In this document: in pieces, positions 1-6,908 of the stretch
Layout: every line of letters starts with the position of its first letter
Position numbering within the stretch: the first letter of the stretch is position 1
Origin: Pseudanabaena sp. UBA1465
GTDB taxonomy: Bacteria; Cyanobacteriota; Cyanobacteriia; Pseudanabaenales; Pseudanabaenaceae
Direction: 5' to 3'
NCBI GenBank assembly: GCA_002325645.1
Contig: DCSN01000181.1
Span: 1-9,534, forward strand
DNA: 9,534 nucleotides
Position numbers and translations under genes: made by a program
Notes under the pieces: generated by a model
Told to the model about the DNA's origin: nothing
Databases searched by the model: none
The model's input: only the letters and a program-made list of their open reading frames with translations

Positions 1-1
1 C

Positions 2-1639
2 TTTAATCGCATGGTCAAAAAGCTAGAACTTCCCTACGACTACACGATCGCTAGCTCACTTACCGAAGCTCAAAAAATTCTCCACACCCAAACCTTTGAA
101 ATCGCAATTCTCGATTACAACCTCGGCGATGGAGTCTCTGGCGAATTATTTCCAATTTTAAAAGATCAAAGTTGTCCCTTCATTATCTCCACAGGTAGTG
201 GTGATGAAGAAATCGCCGCAAGGTTAATGCTCGAAGGAGCCTATGACTATTTAATCAAAGATCCTGATCGTAACTATCTCAAAGTTTTACCCGCCACCGT
301 TGACAAAGCGATCGAGCGAAAACAAGTTGATGATGAAATTAGTCTGCTCACCCAAGCAATGCAGAGTGTCAAAGACAGCATCTACATCGCCGAAATGGAC
401 GGAAAATTATTATTTATCAATGATTCTTTGCGTGAATTGCTTGGAATTCAGTTAAAAAATATTACAAATTCTTCCATAGATATTTTGGGAATCCCGCAAA
501 TAACGGAACGAATGAAAATCGATCCTTGCCAAGGCACAACTTGTGACACTGAAATTGAGATAACTATCGAAATGCCTTATTGTCAAGTCTTTTATGGAAT
601 GCTCACGGAGTCGGTGATCAAGAACAAAAAGAAACGAGTCCGAGTCGGCGTAATCAGGAATATCACAGCTTTAAAACGAGTAGAACAAGAACTGCAATCC
701 AGTCAAGAACGTTATCGTTCTGTAATTGCCAGCCTCGCAGAAGGTGTAGTTCTCCATCAAGCCGATGGCAAAATTATCGCCTTTAATCAAAGCGCTGAAA
801 ACATTTTAAGATTAACTGCCGATCAACTAATGGGAAAGACCTCCATCGATATTGATTGGCACACAATTCATGAAGATGGTTCACCTTTTCCTGTGGAAAT
901 ACATCCTGCAATGGTCACACTTAAAACTGGAGAGCCGCAGTCTAAGGTGATCATGGGCATTTGCTGCAAGAATTTGCCAACTACTTGGATCTCGATTAAT
1001 TCTCAACCTTTAATCCATCCCGACCAAAAACATCCTTATGCCGCCGTAGCTTCTTTTGCAGATATTTCCGAACAACGCCAATCTCAAGATATCCTCAAGC
1101 AGCAAGCCGAATATCAACGAGCGATCGCTTTGACCGATGGTTTAACCCAAATCGCCAACCGTCGCAGCTTTGATGAGAAGATTCAGATAGAATGGCAAAG
1201 ACTCCTACGAGAAACAGGCTATTTATCGCTAATTCTTTTAGACATTGATTATTTCAAATATTACAACGACTTCTACGGTCATCAAGCGGGTGATGCTTGC
1301 TTAATCCAAGTCGCTCAGACTGCCGCAAAACAACTAAAACGCCCAACCGATCTATTTGCGCGTTATGGCGGCGAAGAGTTTGTTGTGGTTCTGCCGAATA
1401 CCAATTTAGAAGGTGCAATTAATGTGGCTGAGTCAATTCAACAGGCGATCCGCGATCTATCTATTCCCCATCAAAAGTCAAAAGTTAATGATGTTGTCAC
1501 CGTCAGCATGGGAATTTCCAGCATAATGCCCATACCTGACAACTCAATTGAGAACTTGATTAAGCTAACCGATGACGCGCTTTATCAAGCCAAACAACAA
1601 GGGCGCGATCGCTACGAAATAGCCGTTGTCTCATGTTAA
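2..1639 (+). CDS. Response regulator with two PAS domains and a GGDEF diguanylate cyclase domain (5' end outside the window)
   Basis: Makes the second messenger c-di-GMP from two GTP, probably controlled by phosphorylation of its receiver and by the PAS sensors. The frame is open to the left edge (Phe-Asn-Arg precede the Met at base 11), and the usual N-terminal Asp pair of a receiver is missing, so the true start lies upstream and the Met at 11 is internal. Residues counted from that Met: receiver about 1-105 with phospho-acceptor D35, T61 and K83; PAS about 108-225; PAS about 235-365; GGDEF about 374-540. The cyclase looks active: DxD at 411-413 and GGEEF at 453-457. An RxxD inhibitory site (R444-D447) sits five residues before it, implying product inhibition. 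There is no membrane segment, so the protein is soluble. No output pathway can be read from the context. Family assignment is firm; the signal sensed is unknown. Confidence 0.95.
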   Translation, partial: FNRMVKKLELPYDYTIASSLTEAQKILHTQTFEIAILDYNLGDGVSGELFPILKDQSCPFIISTGSGDEEIAARLMLEGAYDYLIKDPDRNYLKVLPATVDKAIERKQVDDEISLLTQAMQSVKDSIYIAEMDGKLLFINDSLRELLGIQLKNITNSSIDILGIPQITERMKIDPCQGTTCDTEIEITIEMPYCQVFYGMLTESVIKNKKKRVRVGVIRNITALKRVEQELQSSQERYRSVIASLAEGVVLHQADGKIIAFNQSAENILRLTADQLMGKTSIDIDWHTIHEDGSPFPVEIHPAMVTLKTGEPQSKVIMGICCKNLPTTWISINSQPLIHPDQKHPYAAVASFADISEQRQSQDILKQQAEYQRAIALTDGLTQIANRRSFDEKIQIEWQRLLRETGYLSLILLDIDYFKYYNDFYGHQAGDACLIQVAQTAAKQLKRPTDLFARYGGEEFVVVLPNTNLEGAINVAESIQQAIRDLSIPHQKSKVNDVVTVSMGISSIMPIPDNSIENLIKLTDDALYQAKQQGRDRYEIAVVSC

Positions 1640-1642
1640 TAT

Positions 1643-1662
1643 GATGGGCGTTTTGCGCCATC
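1643..1662. terminator. Short imperfect hairpin after the diguanylate cyclase gene
   Basis: Begins four bases after the TAA stop at 1637-1639. GATGG pairs with CCATC, and a further CG/CG pair closes a TTTTG loop if one G (1648) is bulged. The tip (GGCG-TTTTG-CGCC) resembles the stronger hairpins downstream. There is no T-run after it and sfsA starts 15 bases later, so it may only attenuate transcription. Confidence 0.35.
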
Positions 1663-1677
1663 CCTATATAACTTAAA

Positions 1678-2385
1678 ATGCCCCAAGTTCACACTTACCC
1701 TGATCTGATTACAGGTCGTCTGGTCAGCCGTTATAAGCGCTTTTTTGCGGATATAGAACTAGATAATGGCGAAATAGTTACCGCCCATTGTGCGAACACT
1801 GGGCCAATGACAGGGGTATGTAAAATTGGCAGTCCTGTATTAGTTTCCCATCAACCTAGTCCTAAACGTAAACTTGCCTATAGTTGGGAAGCGATTTATC
1901 TAGACAATGAATGGATAGGCGTGAACACTAGTCTTCCTAATCGCGTAATTGGGAATATGCTCGATCGCCACCTCATTCCAGAACTAGAGCCATATACAAC
2001 CGTGAAAGGAGAAGTCGCCTATGGCAATGAGAAAAGCCGTATCGATTTTCTCTTAACCGATGTTGATCGTGGAAAGAGAACCTATGTGGAAGTTAAAAAT
2101 ACCACTTGGTGTAAGGGAAGCTTGGCTTTATTTCCTGATACAGTGACCACAAGAGGACAAAAGCATATTCGTGAACTCATGTCAGTAATTTCTGAAGATA
2201 CTACTGCCGCTTTAATCTTTTTTATTAATCGTGGAGATTGCGATCGCTTTGCCGCAGGCGCACAGGCTGACCCTGAATATGCGAGACTGCTCACAGAGGC
2301 GATCGCGAAAGGTGTAAAAGTACTAGCCTGTCGATTTAAAGTCGAACCAACGAAAATTACCTATTTGGGCTTAGCAGATTTGTAA
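1678..2385 (+). CDS. sfsA: SfsA family protein (sugar fermentation stimulation protein homologue)
   Basis: A 235-aa protein, almost the length of the E. coli homologue, matching the SfsA family throughout. Visible signatures are the N-terminal OB-like part with a conserved HCANTGPM segment (about residues 37-44), a WIGVNTSLPN segment, and a C-terminal PD-(D/E)xK nuclease-like core with D123, E138 and K140 (RIDF ... VEVKN). The family is reported to bind DNA and was named for an effect on maltose metabolism in E. coli. Its biochemical role in cyanobacteria is not known, and nuclease activity here is inference from the residues. It is cytoplasmic, with no signal or membrane segment. The ATG at 1678 lies 38 bases after the preceding stop, has no clear Shine-Dalgarno sequence, and gives the normal N-terminus. 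It ends seven bases before a strong terminator. Confidence 0.95.
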   Translation: MPQVHTYPDLITGRLVSRYKRFFADIELDNGEIVTAHCANTGPMTGVCKIGSPVLVSHQPSPKRKLAYSWEAIYLDNEWIGVNTSLPNRVIGNMLDRHLIPELEPYTTVKGEVAYGNEKSRIDFLLTDVDRGKRTYVEVKNTTWCKGSLALFPDTVTTRGQKHIRELMSVISEDTTAALIFFINRGDCDRFAAGAQADPEYARLLTEAIAKGVKVLACRFKVEPTKITYLGLADL

Positions 2386-2391
2386 AGTATT

Positions 2392-2442
2392 ACCAAAAAT
2401 TCGGGTCTACCATATAGCGATAAGCCCGAATTTTTGGTTTTT
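2392..2442. terminator. Intrinsic terminator of sfsA
   Basis: A perfect 14-bp stem (2392-2405 with 2425-2438), a 19-base loop and then five T residues (2438-2442). It begins seven bases after the sfsA stop. On the minus strand the stem is the same but the following T-run is poor. It could still serve the candidate minus-strand ORF at 2447-2533, which ends just beside it. Unlike the later hairpins it has a long loop and no GCGC tip. Confidence 0.75.
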
Positions 2443-2446
2443 AAGT

Positions 2447-2533
2447 TTAAGCGTCTGTAAATGGTCTTACGATTTTCCAGAATGTATAAGGCACTCCGAC
2501 GGTTAAAACGAAATAGACTGCTAGTTCTGCCAT
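2447..2533 (-). CDS. Possible 28-aa single-helix membrane protein
   Basis: A minus-strand ATG (complement of 2531-2533) opens 28 codons ending in TAA. The peptide starts MAELAVYFVLTVGVPYTFWK and ends IVRPFTDA. It has a hydrophobic stretch of about 15 residues followed by a basic flank, a shape seen in small thylakoid subunits, although it matches none that I can name. In its favour, it ends four bases beyond the hairpin at 2392-2442, so it would form a normal convergent pair with sfsA, and it has its own roughly 300-base upstream region shared with the divergent barrel gene. Against it, no ribosome binding site is visible, it is very short, and other frames across it are also open. Treat as a candidate only. 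Confidence 0.3.
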   Translation of the reverse strand: MAELAVYFVLTVGVPYTFWKIVRPFTDA

Positions 2534-2575
2534 AGGTTATATAGATGCGTACTATGTGAAAGTCTTTTGAAGTTA

Positions 2576-2603
2576 CGAGTAACAAGCGATGAGAGTTTAC
2601 TCG
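2576..2603. repeat. Inverted repeat CGAGTAA-N14-TTACTCG
   Basis: Two perfect 7-base arms (2576-2582 and 2597-2603) in the gap between the candidate minus-strand ORF and the barrel gene. The spacing of about two helical turns between arm centres suits a dimeric regulator, but no regulator can be named and chance occurrence in AT-rich DNA is possible. Confidence 0.3.
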
Positions 2604-2757
2604 ACAACTAAGTAATATACAACTTTAATCATAGTTTGACTATCTCCATTCGGGTGATGCGAAGTTTACATCCCTTTGCGCTAAATTCAAAAATTGCTCT
2701 GGTTTTACAGCTACGACTTGATTTTGTCTGAAAAATTTTTCGCCAGTTTATCCAACT

Positions 2758-2763
2758 TATGAT
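2758..2763 (+). promoter_or_regulatory. Possible -10 box (TATGAT) upstream of the barrel gene
   Basis: TATGAT matches TATAAT at five of six positions and would give a leader of about 65 bases before the GTG at 2834. The -35 position holds only T-rich sequence beside the palindrome at 2730-2741, so the promoter would need an activator or be of a non-standard type. Weak evidence. Confidence 0.2.
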
Positions 2764-2818
2764 AGTCTGTCTGCCTGAAGGGGTTATTCCTAAAGATAAA
2801 TAAACTGTTTCTTAATAT

Positions 2819-2826
2819 AAGGAAGG
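2819..2826 (+). promoter_or_regulatory. Ribosome binding site deciding a GTG start
   Basis: AAGGAAGG lies seven bases before the GTG at 2834. It is the best Shine-Dalgarno sequence in the window and fixes this GTG as the start, placing a normal signal peptide at the N-terminus. Confidence 0.75.
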
Positions 2827-2833
2827 GATATCT

Positions 2834-3358
2834 GTGAAAAAGCTAACTAATTTAAGCAAGGCTCTGCTGGGCTTAACCGCCCTAGGATGCGTGTCAGCGA
2901 TCGCTGTTCCCTCAGCTAATGCTCAAGCAGCCTATGGAAGCTATGTCGGTGTAGGGGCGAGTTTTGGGTTTACCAGTGGTAATAGTGCGGCGGGAGAAAA
3001 CTCACGCACATCTGGTTTAGTTGCGGTGCGATATAAATTTCTAGAATTTCCTGTTTCGTTACGCTCTCAAATTTTGATCGGTAACAGTACCGCCGTTGTG
3101 CCAACTGTTTCCTTTGATGTACCACTCAACTTTGATACAGATATTTACATTGGTGCGGGCGTGGCGCTGTCTAATACCGTTGACACTACCCCAGTCGGCA
3201 ACAAAAATAGTTTCGTTGTGCAGCCAGGGATTGATTACACATTGCCCAATAGTAATCTAGTATTATTTGGTAACGTCATTTTCGCCTTTGACGCTTATCG
3301 TAATTCTCCTGGGACATCCGCAACCACCTTGCAAACTGGCTTAGGATTACGATTCTAA
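2834..3358 (+). CDS. Secreted beta-barrel outer-membrane protein (small porin-like)
   Basis: A 174-aa protein with a GTG start fixed by the strong site at 2819-2826. Residues 1-30 are a Sec signal peptide: KK at 2-3, a hydrophobic core at about 10-25, and an ANA cleavage motif at 28-30. The mature part, about 144 residues, is rich in Gly, Ser, Thr and Asn with alternating hydrophobic residues and repeated short strands such as SYVGVGASFGF, DIYIGAGVALS and ATTLQTGLGLRF. It ends in Phe, the usual C-terminal signal for outer-membrane barrel assembly. The size fits an eight-stranded barrel of the OmpA/OmpW shape. No substrate can be read, and the OM location is inference. The next gene starts 46 bases on with no hairpin between, so the two may be co-transcribed. 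It has no Cys in a convincing lipobox. Confidence 0.8.
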   Translation: MKKLTNLSKALLGLTALGCVSAIAVPSANAQAAYGSYVGVGASFGFTSGNSAAGENSRTSGLVAVRYKFLEFPVSLRSQILIGNSTAVVPTVSFDVPLNFDTDIYIGAGVALSNTVDTTPVGNKNSFVVQPGIDYTLPNSNLVLFGNVIFAFDAYRNSPGTSATTLQTGLGLRF

Positions 3359-3404
3359 TTAAGCTTCTAAGCAAGATGTTCCTAATTTCCCTAATAACCT
3401 CTTC

Positions 3405-4571
3405 ATGCAAGATCTTGTAACTGCGTTTGAGAGTCAGTTCGCTGATCAACAGTTCTCCGCCGCTTCAGCAACGCTTCAGCAATTGCTGTCAGATTTTCCT
3501 GACGATCCGCAGTTACAGATTTTGAAAGGTCGCCTATACGACGCAACGGGTAGAACTGATGAAGCGGAAGCAATTTTTCGCCGACTGCTTAAGGCTCAGT
3601 TACCAGCCAAGTTAATCACACAGGCGCGACAGGGACTTCTCGCGATCGAGATGGCGGAGGTTAATGCTCGTCAAGCGAGGATCGATGAGCTACTAAAGCT
3701 TGCGGGTGGTTCCAGTTTTGCCTATCTTGCTCTATTGCCAGTATTGCCAGAACAAAAGGACTGGGCGATCGCCAAAATTGCCAGAGTTTTTCGGACTGAC
3801 CCCTATACCGCCAGATTTAAAATTCCTAATCGTTATCCTAAAATTATCTGTTTAGGCACACTTGCGGAGATGCAAGCCTATGGTGAAGAATTACAAAGCT
3901 ATGGTCTTGGGGTGATTTGGCTAAGTATTGAGGCGATCGCCCAAATTCCCGTCTATCAGGTTGAATATTTTGGGGAGCCTCAGATTAATCCTAAGACTGG
4001 ACAGAAGGTAAGGGCGATCGCTGGCATCGATGAGATTATCTTTACTCCCGACGATGTAATCGCTAAAGTTGAGGGGATTTTGCCAACCTTTGGGGAGATC
4101 GTAGTAGTTAATGCCAAACATAAGCTGGCGCGTAAGGAGCAAATTCTAGATCGGGTGCAGATTTGCGATTTACATTTGCGTAATTATAGTGTGAACGGCA
4201 AAATCGGCGATCGCGGTATCCTGCGATTTCATGACAATCAGTATCGCTTCGAGCTAGGTTTGCAACTGCCCGTCCTGCGATCGCTCCAACATATTGCGCC
4301 GACTGTCAAAGAACATTGGACAGAATTATCGACATGGTTAACGCGAATTTTACCCAACGCCAAAACCGCGAAGGATTTTCAAAATTTTGCCGAGATGTCG
4401 ATTGTTTATCCAGAATTTTTAAAAGCGATCGAAGCAACTCATATTAACCTTGAGCGCCCTAAACCTAGTCTGTGGGATAACGCTTTTCAGCTATATAGCA
4501 GCACTGTTTTTTATCAGCCCAGCCTTGCCACCCAAATTACGGCGCAAAGCGCTGATGTAAAACCCAAATAA
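3405..4571 (+). CDS. TPR-containing protein of unknown function
   Basis: A 388-aa soluble protein. About residues 1-85 form helical TPR-like repeats (F..Q.F..A...L..LL..FP.DP, then LKGRLYDATGRTDEAEAIFRR), a protein-protein binding surface. The rest, about 100-388, has no motif I recognise. It contains an alpha/beta-looking segment (about 145-240) with a PKIICLGTLAEMQAYGEEL stretch, and a segment around 270-290 rich in Gly, Arg and aromatic residues. It has no signal peptide or membrane helix. The ATG at 3405 is the first start codon after an in-frame stop at 3360, although no ribosome binding site precedes it. Five HIP1 octamers lie inside (3765, 3933, 4014, 4207, 4277). The last codons and the TAA are built into the left arm of the hairpin at 4559-4610. 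Existence as a gene is firm; function is not known. Confidence 0.87.
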   Translation: MQDLVTAFESQFADQQFSAASATLQQLLSDFPDDPQLQILKGRLYDATGRTDEAEAIFRRLLKAQLPAKLITQARQGLLAIEMAEVNARQARIDELLKLAGGSSFAYLALLPVLPEQKDWAIAKIARVFRTDPYTARFKIPNRYPKIICLGTLAEMQAYGEELQSYGLGVIWLSIEAIAQIPVYQVEYFGEPQINPKTGQKVRAIAGIDEIIFTPDDVIAKVEGILPTFGEIVVVNAKHKLARKEQILDRVQICDLHLRNYSVNGKIGDRGILRFHDNQYRFELGLQLPVLRSLQHIAPTVKEHWTELSTWLTRILPNAKTAKDFQNFAEMSIVYPEFLKAIEATHINLERPKPSLWDNAFQLYSSTVFYQPSLATQITAQSADVKPK

Positions 4572-4610
4572 GGGTCAGCGCTTTGTGCTGCCGACCCTTA
4601 TTTGGGTTTT
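4559..4610. terminator. Long hairpin overlapping the TPR gene stop codon
   Basis: A perfect 18-bp stem (4559-4576 with 4593-4610) topped by a 5-bp inner stem AGCGC-TTT-GTGCT with one G-T wobble, and three unpaired bases (4590-4592) between the two. The left arm contains the last two codons and the TAA of the TPR gene, and the right arm ends in TTTT. It is likely a terminator or 3' end for that gene, and also lies 48 bases before the hfq start. Confidence 0.65.
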
Positions 4611-4658
4611 AAAATCGGGTTTGATGATAGTATTCGTAAAACGGTTATAGCGAAGAAA

Positions 4659-4883
4659 ATGAGCGCACCAACAGCAACCAAAATCGGACTCAACACATCT
4701 CTACCCAGTATTCGTCGCATTCACGGCATCATTCGCGATAAGAATGAGGTCGAAATTAAATTGCTCACAGGTGATCAACTGCGCGGCAAAATTAGCTGGA
4801 TTGATGATCAGTGCATTTGCTTGGACACATCAGGACATAAGGTGGTGATCTGGCAACACGCGATCGCCTTTATTAAGAGTTAG
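4659..4883 (+). CDS. hfq: RNA chaperone Hfq, cyanobacterial type
   Basis: A 74-aa protein with an Sm fold. Sm1 is at about residues 28-57 (EVEIKLLTGDQLRGKISWID, ending around the CICLD strand) and Sm2 at about 62-73 (VVIWQHAIAFIKS). The LPSIRRI segment before Sm1 is typical of cyanobacterial Hfq. In Synechocystis this family is needed for type IV pilus motility and binds the pilus ATPase PilB1 rather than acting as a classical sRNA matchmaker; that role is established there and only inferred here. I chose the ATG at 4659. A longer frame can be opened from a TTG at 4602, but that codon lies inside the upstream hairpin and adds residues unlike the family. Only a weak GAAG precedes the start. 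W65-Q66-H67-A68 keeps the His-Ala of the classical YKHA proximal-site motif. A strong hairpin begins nine bases after the stop. Confidence 0.92.
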   Translation: MSAPTATKIGLNTSLPSIRRIHGIIRDKNEVEIKLLTGDQLRGKISWIDDQCICLDTSGHKVVIWQHAIAFIKS

Positions 4884-4891
4884 CCAAAACA

Positions 4892-4942
4892 TGAAATTAA
4901 GAGGAGTTGCAGCGCCTTGCGCTGCAACTCCTTTTAATTTCA
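4892..4942. terminator. 24-bp hairpin terminator after hfq
   Basis: Stem 4892-4915 pairs with 4919-4942 (24 bp including one G-T wobble) around a CTT loop. The inner part GCAGCGC/GCGCTGC is GC-rich and the right arm continues into CTCCTTTTAATTT, so a GC stem followed by a T-run is present, with the complementary A-rich tract on the left. This suits termination from either direction. Confidence 0.7.
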
Positions 4943-5030
4943 GTCTCAAAGAAGTGTCTCGCCAAGCTAGACACTGTAAATGCCCCCCAGTGATCAAAAA
5001 TAATCAAACCCTAGCAAAACATTTACTTTT

Positions 5031-6908
5031 ATGGCTAAATCCTTTGATCTTTCGCAAGCCTCTAGTCTTTGGCAAATCTGGGAACAGGGCGCACAAACTC
5101 ACCCCGATGCGATCGCCCTCCATGATCCCCATGCCAATCCACCTGCGCGAATTTCTTACAAAGATACCTTTGAGCAGATCAATGCATTTGGGGCAGGACT
5201 GCGATCGCTAGGCATAAACTTTGGCGATAAAGTTGCCCTAATTTCCGATAACTCGCCAAGGTGGTTAATTGCCGATCAAGGGATCTTAGCGATCGGGGCG
5301 GCCAATGCCACGCGCAGTTCTCAGGCTGAACGCATTGAATTGCTGTACATCATCGAGCATAGTGATAGCGTGGCGATCGTTGTGGAAAATCTGGCAACTT
5401 TGCAAAAGTTAGAGCCTGAACTCCATAGTCTTCCAGTCAGGCAAATTATTTTAATATCTGACGAAACACCGCCCGAAGGAGCCTATAACTTTCAGCAATT
5501 ACTAGCGCTAGGCAATGGCAAAGATTTAGGAAATCCACAAATCAAGCGCGATACTCTTGCCACGTTGATCTATACATCAGGCACAACCGCTAGACCCAAA
5601 GGCGTGATGCTCACCCACGGTAACTTTCTATTTGAAATTGAAGCCGCCCAATCGGTGTTGAAACTCAATGTCAACGAAAAAGTACTGAATATATTGCCAA
5701 CATGGCATTGCTACGAACGCACCTTTGAGTATTTTGCTTTTTCGCAAGGTTGCACCGAGATTTACACCAATCTCCGCATGATCAAAAAAGACCTCAAGGA
5801 ACAAAAGCCGCATTACATGGTTGCCGTGCCACGTCTGTGGGAATCAATCTATGAAGGCGCACAGAAGAATTTTCGCGATCAACCTGCCAATAAACAGCGC
5901 TTAGTCAATTTCTTCTTCAGCATCAGCCAAAAATATATAGTTGCCAAGCGCATTGTCCAAGGTTTAAATGTCGAAAATTTTTATCCTTCCTTTATTGATA
6001 AATTAGTTGCACTGCCTTCAGTGATCGCTTTTTGGGGACTTCACAAACTTGGCGATAAATTGGTTTATCAAAAAGTACGCGAAGCAACGGGCGGACAGCT
6101 TAAATATGTTGTTAGCGGCGGCGGCTCGATCGCTGAACACCTCGAAGACTTTTACGAAATAGTTGGCATCGAGATTTTGGGTGGCTATGGCTTAACTGAA
6201 ACCGCACCAATTACCCATGTCCGCCGCCCTGATCGCAATATTCGTGGTGGCGACGGACAGCCCGTTCTCAGCACCGAAACCCGCATTGTCGATCTGGCTA
6301 CAAGAGCCGATGTGCCAACTGGTCAACAGGGCTTAGTGTTGATTCGCGGACCACAGGTAATGCAGGGTTATTATAAAAATCCTGAAGCCACTGCTAAGGC
6401 GATCGACGCACAAGGTTGGTTTGATACGGGTGATCTCGGCTATGTCAGTAAATGGGATGACCTTGTAATTACGGGTCGCGCTAAGGATACGATCGTCTTA
6501 ACCAATGGCGAAAATATTGAACCCCAGCCCATTGAAGATGCTTGTATTCGTAGTCCCTATATTGATCAGGTGGTGTTAGTAGGGCAAGATCAGAAGCAGC
6601 TAGGAGTCTTGATTGTCCCCAATCTCTCCGCCCTCGAAGCCGCAGGTTTAATTCCATCTGATTCCAATTTGGTGGATATTTTGCCAGAGTTGAACACTTC
6701 TAAAATTCGGAATCTTTACCGTGAAGAACTCAACCGTGAAGTTCAAAATCGCCCAGGGTATAGCATTAACGATCGCATCGGTGTTTTCGAGTTCCTGCCT
6801 GAACCCTTTACCATCGATAATGGGTTTTTAACGCAAACATTCAAGATCCGACGTAACATCGTATTTGAGCGTTATCAAGATATTATTGTCAAAATGTTTA
6901 CTTCATGA
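5031..6908 (+). CDS. aas: AMP-forming acyl-ACP synthetase / long-chain fatty acid-CoA ligase
   Basis: A 625-aa ANL-superfamily enzyme that activates free fatty acids with ATP to an acyl-adenylate and then a thioester. The Synechocystis homologue (slr1609) works as an acyl-ACP synthetase that recycles fatty acids released from membrane lipids, and the segment NSPRWLIADQGILAIGA with RSSQAE resembles that group; the acceptor here is inferred. Motifs: ATP-binding loop YTSGTTARPKG at 181-191, YGLTET at 386-391, DTGD at 465-468, hinge TGRAKD at 481-486, and the likely catalytic Lys K605 in TFKIRR near the C-terminus. Position 187 is Ala where most family members have Gly. Cytoplasmic or membrane-associated; no clear transmembrane helix. 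The ATG at 5031 has no clear Shine-Dalgarno sequence but gives a normal N-terminus. The YlqD gene follows after 82 bases without a strong hairpin. Confidence 0.88.
   Translation: MAKSFDLSQASSLWQIWEQGAQTHPDAIALHDPHANPPARISYKDTFEQINAFGAGLRSLGINFGDKVALISDNSPRWLIADQGILAIGAANATRSSQAERIELLYIIEHSDSVAIVVENLATLQKLEPELHSLPVRQIILISDETPPEGAYNFQQLLALGNGKDLGNPQIKRDTLATLIYTSGTTARPKGVMLTHGNFLFEIEAAQSVLKLNVNEKVLNILPTWHCYERTFEYFAFSQGCTEIYTNLRMIKKDLKEQKPHYMVAVPRLWESIYEGAQKNFRDQPANKQRLVNFFFSISQKYIVAKRIVQGLNVENFYPSFIDKLVALPSVIAFWGLHKLGDKLVYQKVREATGGQLKYVVSGGGSIAEHLEDFYEIVGIEILGGYGLTETAPITHVRRPDRNIRGGDGQPVLSTETRIVDLATRADVPTGQQGLVLIRGPQVMQGYYKNPEATAKAIDAQGWFDTGDLGYVSKWDDLVITGRAKDTIVLTNGENIEPQPIEDACIRSPYIDQVVLVGQDQKQLGVLIVPNLSALEAAGLIPSDSNLVDILPELNTSKIRNLYREELNREVQNRPGYSINDRIGVFEFLPEPFTIDNGFLTQTFKIRRNIVFERYQDIIVKMFTS

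Larger units (their letters stand above)
2386..2833. other. 448-base intergenic region between sfsA and the barrel gene
   Basis: Holds a strong hairpin terminator (2392-2442), a possible 28-codon minus-strand ORF (2447-2533), a 7+7 base dyad (2576-2603), a 12-base palindrome GAAAAATTTTTC (2730-2741), a possible -10 box (2758-2763) and the ribosome binding site of the next gene (2819-2826). It has no HIP1 site and is AT-rich compared with the genes. Nothing else recognisable was seen at 2604-2729. Confidence 0.7.

Noticed and set aside
2361..2585. Minus-strand frame of 74 codons across the sfsA terminator
   Set aside because: It reads through the terminator and into the sfsA 3' end, with no hydrophobic or domain pattern. 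The shorter frame at 2447-2533 is the better candidate on that strand.
2834..2893. Lipoprotein signal (LTALGC) in the barrel protein
   Set aside because: The residue three before the Cys is Ala, not Leu, the hydrophobic core continues past the Cys, and a good ANA signal peptidase I site follows.
4602..4658. N-terminal extension of Hfq by 19 residues from a TTG start
   Set aside because: The TTG lies in the right arm of the upstream hairpin, and the extra residues do not resemble cyanobacterial Hfq. The ATG at 4659 gives the normal length.
4891..5211. Plus-strand frame of 106 codons starting in the hfq terminator
   Set aside because: It runs through the hairpin and then overlaps the first 180 bases of the synthetase gene in another frame; composition is not protein-like.
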